A stretch of 64,000 bases of DNA from Brachybacterium sp. EE-P12 (GTDB taxonomy: Bacteria > Actinomycetota > Actinomycetes > Actinomycetales > Dermabacteraceae): the NCBI RefSeq assembly GCF_003711805.1, contig NZ_QXCP01000004.1:186001-250000 (forward strand), read 5' to 3'. Position numbers and translations under genes: made by a program. The notes below the pieces were generated by a model. That model had not been told where the DNA came from. It worked only from the letters and a program-made list of their open reading frames with translations, and made no database searches. Position 1 is the first letter of the stretch. Each line of letters begins with the position of its first letter. Shown here piece by piece: positions 59,737 to 64,000 of the stretch.

Positions 59737-59739
59737 ACT
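59734..59739 (+). promoter_or_regulatory. -10 hexamer (TAGACT), leaderless promoter of the DUF5926 gene
   Basis: TAGACT, seven bases, ATG 59747. The first three bases are the stop codon of the GNAT gene. Confidence 0.55.
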
Positions 59740-59746
59740 TCCCGTC

Positions 59747-60577
59747 ATGAGTTCCCCTTCGCGCAACGAGCTGGTCCGTCGTCCCTTCGAGGGCCTGCCC
59801 AACGAGCAGGACCTGGTCGCGATGCGCCAGCTGATCCCCGCGGCGACCATGACGGCGAGGACCACCCAGGAGCACGGCGCGGTGGACGTCGAGCTCGCCA
59901 CGATCCTCCCGATGACCTGGCCCGCCGTGCGCCGCACCGACGGCACGATCACCGTCGGCGTGCAGGCCCCGTTCCCCGGCGGCGACCTCTCGCGCGGCAT
60001 CGGGCAGGCGATCCGTCAGGCGGCCGCGCTCGAGCCCGGCAGCCCGGTCACCGCCGTCGCCCTCGAGGACGACTCCCCGCGGCTCCAGGACGTCCTGGAC
60101 CTCTCCGGCGACTTCGCGATCCAGGTCCAGGACACCTTCGAGTTCTGGCTGGACCCGAGCGCCGAGCGCACCGGCGAGATCGAGCAGGCGATCTCCCAGG
60201 CGAACGACTCGATCATGCCCACCCGCCCCGTCGAGGGCCTGCCGCACGCCTACTGGGTCGACGCCGGGGCCAAGGAGCATCTGCGCTGGGTGCTCGACGC
60301 CGACGAGGACCGCGTGATCGACGCCGTCACCCGCCTGCACGCCCGGCGCGAGTCCGCGGTGTGCGAGGGCGCGAAGTACGTCGGCTCCTTCCGCGCCGAG
60401 GGCATGTCGATCCCCGTGTGGGACCTGCCGAAGGGCGCCGGGGTCGAGGCCGTCGAGGCGGAGGCCGAGTCCTTCCGCAGCCGCTTCGAGGAGGCGCTGG
60501 CCTCCACCGAGCCGCTCACGGCGCTCGAGCGTCGCGCCCGCGGCGGCATCGTCGCCCGCCAGGTGACGCTGCGATGA
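59747..60577 (+). CDS. DUF5926 family protein
   Basis: A 276-residue cytoplasmic protein of the actinobacterial DUF5926 family. It begins SSPSRNELVRRPFEGLPNEQDLVAMRQLIPAAT, the conserved start, and has a central acidic-aromatic segment (FAIQVQDTFEFWLDP) and a C-terminal WDLPKGAGVEAVE. No catalytic motif is known. Its gene is joined by an ATGA overlap to a glycosyltransferase. The pair occurs on its own promoter, so DUF5926 may be an accessory to the transferase (inference). Confidence 0.82.
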   Translation: MSSPSRNELVRRPFEGLPNEQDLVAMRQLIPAATMTARTTQEHGAVDVELATILPMTWPAVRRTDGTITVGVQAPFPGGDLSRGIGQAIRQAAALEPGSPVTAVALEDDSPRLQDVLDLSGDFAIQVQDTFEFWLDPSAERTGEIEQAISQANDSIMPTRPVEGLPHAYWVDAGAKEHLRWVLDADEDRVIDAVTRLHARRESAVCEGAKYVGSFRAEGMSIPVWDLPKGAGVEAVEAEAESFRSRFEEALASTEPLTALERRARGGIVARQVTLR

Positions 60578-61923
60578 GCGCCGCGGGGCCGCTGACGGCG
60601 CATCGCCCCGAGCGGGTCGCCGTCGTGATCCCCGCCAAGAACGAGGCGGAGCGGATCGAGGCGACGATAGCGTCGGCCCGGGGGATCCCCGGTGTGGACC
60701 TGGTCGTCGTCGTCGACGACGGCTCCTCCGATGCGACCTCCGCCGTCGCGATGGGGGCCGACGCCCTGGTCGTGCGGCACAAGACCAACCGCGGCAAGGC
60801 CGCGGCGATGGCCACGGGCGCGCAGATGGTCGCGATCCAGGAGGGCGCCGAGCGGGCCGACGGCGGGGAGAGCTTCTCCGAGGAGCTGCACGCCGAGCCC
60901 CGCTCGCCCGGCCACACCGGTCCGCTTCCCGTCATCGATGCGAGCGATCCCGTGCCGCGCGCCCTGCTGTTCCTGGACGCGGACATGGGCGAGACCGCGG
61001 CGGCCGCGCAGCCGCTGGTCGAGGCGGTGCTCGGCGAGGGCGTCGACATGGCCATCGCCCTGCTGCCCCCGCAGCCCGGCGCCGGAGGGATGGGCGTCGT
61101 GGTCCGCACCGCCCGCCGCGGTATCGAGCGCGCGACAGGGTGGGAGGCCGCACAGCCGCTGTCCGGCACCCGCTGCATCACGCGCGAGACCTGGCAGGCC
61201 TGCCAGCCCCTCGCCCCCGGCTGGGGCGTGGAGACCTCGCTGACGATCGATGCGCTCACCGCCGGCTTCTGGGTCAAGGAGGTCCCCGCCGAGCTCCACC
61301 ACCGCGCCACCGGCAATGATCTGCGCGGCCGCCTGCACCGCGCCGCCCAGCTGCGCGACGTGCTGCGCGCGCTGGCCCGCAAGCGCCACCTCAGCCCGGA
61401 GATCGAGGAGGAGGAGGACGCCCCGGCACCGCTGCGGGAGCTCCCGTCGGCCGAGAGCCCGCCCGAGCCCGCGCCGCTGCCCACGGGCGGCGACGATCAC
61501 GACGAGGCGAAGGTCTGGACCGTCGTGCCCGAGAGCGCGGAGGAGGTCGCGGGCCGCGCCGAGCGCCGCCGGATCACCCTCGCCGACCTGCCCGTGGACG
61601 GCGAGCTCTCCGATGACGAGACCCGGGCGCTCGGCGACGTGGACCCCGCCGAGCTCGACGCCCGGCTGCGCGCCCTGCGGGTGGAGGGAGACTTCGCGCC
61701 CGACGACGTCGTCTATCTCGCCGGCATCGACCTCGAGCAGCTCGCCGCCCGCCTCGCCGCCGCGCCCGTCGAGGGCCGCTTCGCCCCCGCGCATGCGGTG
61801 ATCATCGCCTCGCACCTGCAGGTGGGGGAGCCGGAGATCCCCGAGACGCTCACCGCGCCGCTGACCCCGGAGGAGTACACCTCCCTGGTCGTCCACGCCG
61901 CGGTCGACGCCGGCAACGCCTGA
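60574..61923 (+). CDS. Family 2 glycosyltransferase with C-terminal tandem 29-residue repeats
   Basis: A 449-residue protein. The N-terminal 250 residues are a GT-A glycosyltransferase: VAVVIPAKNEAERI, VVVDDGSSD, the DXD-like LFLDADMG (about residue 130) and GWGVETSLTIDA (acceptor region). An acidic linker (about 275-335) leads to two exact-length 29-residue repeats: unit 1 at 339-367 begins LPVDGELSDD and unit 2 at 368-396 begins LRVEGDFAPDD; a third partial unit starts with APVEGRFAPA at 397. The remaining end is acidic. Sugar and acceptor unknown; glucosyl-3-phosphoglycerate synthase-like activity is possible. Abuts a convergent gene at TGATCA. Confidence 0.78.
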   Translation: MSAAGPLTAHRPERVAVVIPAKNEAERIEATIASARGIPGVDLVVVVDDGSSDATSAVAMGADALVVRHKTNRGKAAAMATGAQMVAIQEGAERADGGESFSEELHAEPRSPGHTGPLPVIDASDPVPRALLFLDADMGETAAAAQPLVEAVLGEGVDMAIALLPPQPGAGGMGVVVRTARRGIERATGWEAAQPLSGTRCITRETWQACQPLAPGWGVETSLTIDALTAGFWVKEVPAELHHRATGNDLRGRLHRAAQLRDVLRALARKRHLSPEIEEEEDAPAPLRELPSAESPPEPAPLPTGGDDHDEAKVWTVVPESAEEVAGRAERRRITLADLPVDGELSDDETRALGDVDPAELDARLRALRVEGDFAPDDVVYLAGIDLEQLAARLAAAPVEGRFAPAHAVIIASHLQVGEPEIPETLTAPLTPEEYTSLVVHAAVDAGNA

Positions 61924-63894
61924 TCAGCCGCGCTCCGGATCCGGGAGGATCGCCGGGAGGTGCGCGAGCCAGATCCCGAGCATCGCGGCGACGAGCACGG
62001 GCCCGGTGTCGTTGACGGCGTAGCCCACCCACGCCCCGACCACCAGCGCGACCCGCACTCGCTGGGCGACAGGATGCGCCTCGTCGAGCGCGACCAGCCG
62101 CCGCCACCGCAGCCGGCGCGGCATGAGGATCGCGATCGAGGCGAGCACGGCGAGCACGAGCAGCAGCGCGAGCGCCCAGTAGCCGGTGGCCATCTGGATG
62201 TTCTGGGCGAGCTTGCGCACGATCACCGCGACCAGCTCGCCGCTGAGCAGCTCGTCGATGAAGCGTCCCAGGTGGGTGCGGTCCTCGGGCGGCCGCAGCC
62301 AGTCCAGGAAGGACACGCCGAGCACCGCCGCCGCTCCGCCCGCACCGAGGGCGAGCACATGCCACACCCGCAGTCGGATCCCGGAGACCAGCAGGGCGAG
62401 CAGCCCGAACGCCGGGATGGTCGCGAGGCCCGAGCCGAAGTCCGCGCCCATCGACGGGGCGATGCACACCCCGGCCACCGCGAGCCCCGCCCCGACGGTC
62501 CACAGCACCCGTGCCCGCTGCGCGTGCACCACTGTGAACAGGCACAGCAGCGCCATCAGCGCCGCGGCCAGCACCAGCCCGAAGAGGTGGTTGGACAGCC
62601 CGTAGAAGCGCCCGCCGGAGATCGGCTGCGCCCCGAGCGGGGAGGAGAGCTGCAGTCGCGACCCGGTCGCCGACTCGAGCAGGACGATCCCCGCGATCAG
62701 CGCCGAGGAGAGGCCGACGGGCCCGAACCTGCTGCGCCGCCACGGCCCGGCCAGCACCAGCGCGGACAGCAGCGCGCTTCCGCCCCACACCACGCCGGTC
62801 AGCGCGAGCGTCGGGCTCTCCGCCCGCCACCACGGCACGAGCGAGGCGCACAGCCCCACCGGCAGGGCGAGCGGCGCGATCGCGGCGAGGGACCGGCCGA
62901 CGGCGGCGAGCCGCGGTCGCCGGGCGAGCGACGGGACCAGCACGATCACGAGGCCGACGACGCCGAGCGCGAGCCAGGACCCGAGCGCTGGGACGGTCGC
63001 GGCGTCGACGAGGCGACCTGCCTCCGACCGGTCCCAGGCGAGCTGCTGGGCGTCGGCGTCCTCGACGCCGCGGAAGGGCTGGCCGGGGATGAGCCCCGCG
63101 GCGCTCGCGTCATGGGAGGAGAGGATCGTGGCGAGCACGTCGGTGACCATCACGACGCCGTTCTGCTTCGTCGCACCGCTGGTCAGCGCCTGGCCGGGCA
63201 GGGCGGTGTCCATCGCGACCTGCAGGCCGACGGTGCGGGAGGCGACCGCGCCGGTGCGCTCGACCGCCTCCGGGTCCTCCGGGTCCGTCGCGGCGACGGA
63301 GACCAGCAGGGTGCGCGGCAGGTCCGCGGCCTCGCAGCCGCCGAGCTCCTCGAGCGTCGCGGCGACCGTGCCGTCGAGCTCCGTGAGCGCCTCCTCGCGG
63401 GCGGGATCGTCGTGATCGGGGAGCGAGGGCGCGACGAGCTCGACGAGGTCTCCGTCGTCGAGCGCCTCGGGGACCTCGGACGGGTAGTCGGTCTCGGCGA
63501 CGGCGACGGGAAGCTGCTCCCACTGGTCCGTCGGAGGGGTCGGGATGCCGCTGGTGCGCGGCGCCTCCTCGGCGAGACCGCGGTAGCCGGTGCGCAGCGT
63601 CTCGAGCCCCTGCCGCTTCGTGGAGACGACGGTGGTGGAGGTGGTGTTCATGGCGCCGAGCCCGGAGCGGTCGGCGAGGCACTGCAGCGCCGGGGTGCTC
63701 TCCGCGTCGATGTCATCCCAGGTCAGCCCGGCAGTCGCGATGACCAGGCGCACCGGCGCATCGGCCTCGGCGGGACCGTCGGCCCGTGAGGAGGCCATCG
63801 GCAGCAGCGTGAGCGCGGCGAGGATGGCGAGCAGCACCGTCCCGAGGGACCGGGGGAGGGAGCGCGGGACGGAGCGAGCAGAGGAGGCGGACAC
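61924..63894 (-). CDS. Exported phosphatase-like domain fused to a polytopic membrane domain
   Basis: A 656-residue protein. A signal-like helix (about 17-37) is followed by an outside domain of about 250 residues with traits of the alkaline-phosphatase superfamily: LVIATAGLTWDDIDAESTPALQCLADRS at the start, in the place of the metal/nucleophile region, and GVVMVTDVLATIL with a later GLIPGQPFRG, as in sulfatase-like C-terminal halves. Typical metal ligands are not all visible, so activity is doubtful. From about residue 300 to 650 there are ten or more membrane helices. Homologues in related actinobacteria are uncharacterised. GTG start at 63894, six bases after TAGCAT. Confidence 0.68.
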   Translation of the reverse strand: MSASSARSVPRSLPRSLGTVLLAILAALTLLPMASSRADGPAEADAPVRLVIATAGLTWDDIDAESTPALQCLADRSGLGAMNTTSTTVVSTKRQGLETLRTGYRGLAEEAPRTSGIPTPPTDQWEQLPVAVAETDYPSEVPEALDDGDLVELVAPSLPDHDDPAREEALTELDGTVAATLEELGGCEAADLPRTLLVSVAATDPEDPEAVERTGAVASRTVGLQVAMDTALPGQALTSGATKQNGVVMVTDVLATILSSHDASAAGLIPGQPFRGVEDADAQQLAWDRSEAGRLVDAATVPALGSWLALGVVGLVIVLVPSLARRPRLAAVGRSLAAIAPLALPVGLCASLVPWWRAESPTLALTGVVWGGSALLSALVLAGPWRRSRFGPVGLSSALIAGIVLLESATGSRLQLSSPLGAQPISGGRFYGLSNHLFGLVLAAALMALLCLFTVVHAQRARVLWTVGAGLAVAGVCIAPSMGADFGSGLATIPAFGLLALLVSGIRLRVWHVLALGAGGAAAVLGVSFLDWLRPPEDRTHLGRFIDELLSGELVAVIVRKLAQNIQMATGYWALALLLVLAVLASIAILMPRRLRWRRLVALDEAHPVAQRVRVALVVGAWVGYAVNDTGPVLVAAMLGIWLAHLPAILPDPERG

Positions 63895-63900
63895 GGTCCG

Positions 63901-63906
63901 ATGCTA
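63901..63906 (-). promoter_or_regulatory. -10 hexamer (TAGCAT), leaderless promoter of the membrane protein gene
   Basis: Minus-strand TAGCAT, six bases, GTG 63894. Confidence 0.55.
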
Positions 63907-63961
63907 CGGGCCGATGCCCGGCGCGGACCCCGGGGTGCACGAGGCCTCCACGTCCTCCGCC

Positions 63962-63967
63962 TATCGT
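63962..63967 (+). promoter_or_regulatory. -10 hexamer (TATCGT), leaderless promoter of the terminal gene
   Basis: TATCGT, six bases, ATG 63974; supports a gene starting there. Confidence 0.5.
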
Positions 63968-63973
63968 GTCCTC

Positions 63974-64000
63974 ATGCCCTCTCCCCAGCCCCCGTACGAG
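63974..64000 (+). CDS. Start of an unidentified gene, cut by the window end
   Basis: The frame opens with ATG at 63974 and reads MPSPQPPYE to the end of the window. Only nine codons are visible, so no product can be named. The start is supported solely by the -10 hexamer six bases upstream and by its divergence from the gene at 63894, a layout seen repeatedly in this window. Confidence 0.45.

Overview
The window is about 72% G+C by eye and is packed with tightly spaced genes. Starts are ATG or GTG, often in 4-bp ATGA/GTGA overlaps, and many promoters are leaderless. Gene content (MsiK-dependent type sugar ABC transporter, DUF5926, DUF222-HNH protein, GAF regulator beside alcohol/aldehyde dehydrogenases, BCCT transporter) points to a chromosomal segment of a high-GC Actinomycetota, probably order Micrococcales and possibly Dermabacteraceae/Brachybacterium. 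The genus is inference only. I see no rRNA, tRNA, CRISPR array, insertion sequence, integrase or phage gene.

Layout. 1-5350: the end of a penicillin-binding protein, a nucleoside deaminase, a FadH-type dienoyl-CoA reductase, a nicotinamidase and a DUF222-HNH protein. 5351-5792 is the only long non-coding stretch; it is relatively A+T-rich and carries a perfect DnaA-box sequence. 5793-14331: a solitary Orc1/Cdc6-like ATPase, an SdpI-like membrane protein, a tandem GNAT, a YVTN propeller-SRPBCC-DUF1992 run, a RIO-type kinase and a secreted Asp-box lipoprotein. 14358-16185: a VOC protein, a VapBC module with a palindromic operator, and a DoxX-like protein. 16320-20830: a sugar ABC importer without its ATPase, and an amidohydrolase. 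20933-27428: ABC exporter, sensor kinase and response regulator, a bile-acid/Na+ symporter-like protein and a second ABC exporter. 27564-30940: a YdjI/YdjG/YdjH-like SPFH, zinc-ribbon and membrane-anchor cassette without PspA, then a small P-loop kinase. 31081-38383: an exported endonuclease/phosphatase, rhodanese, a membrane hydrolase, a 2-hydroxyacid dehydrogenase, MTA/SAH nucleosidase, a degenerate hydrolase and YhhN. 38505-44250: argS, divergent from a five-gene chain of YccF, flavin reductase, esterase, condensation-like acyltransferase and zinc-ribbon membrane protein. 44383-49448: a large membrane protein, a uracil permease and a BCCT transporter. 49485-54610: ornithine cyclodeaminase-like enzyme, alcohol dehydrogenase, aldehyde dehydrogenase and a GAF regulator. 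54714-57935: a secreted pullulanase with paired MalR-like operators. 58217-64000: glutaminase, GNAT, DUF5926, a glycosyltransferase with tandem 29-residue repeats, a phosphatase-like membrane protein and the first codons of another gene.

How the parts work together. The best-supported functional units are the ABC/two-component locus (a dyad sits upstream of the exporter), starch degradation by pullulanase under two near-identical operators, ethanol/acetaldehyde oxidation (ADH and ALDH with a GAF regulator), and two less characterised membrane cassettes (27564-30414 and 40322-44250). The strongest pattern not explained by gene content is a repeated core-promoter arrangement. A TANNNT hexamer lies exactly six bases before the start codon at 13 genes on both strands. 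This fits leaderless transcription and fixes several start codons. In one divergent pair (argS/yccF) it forms a perfect 17-bp inverted repeat.
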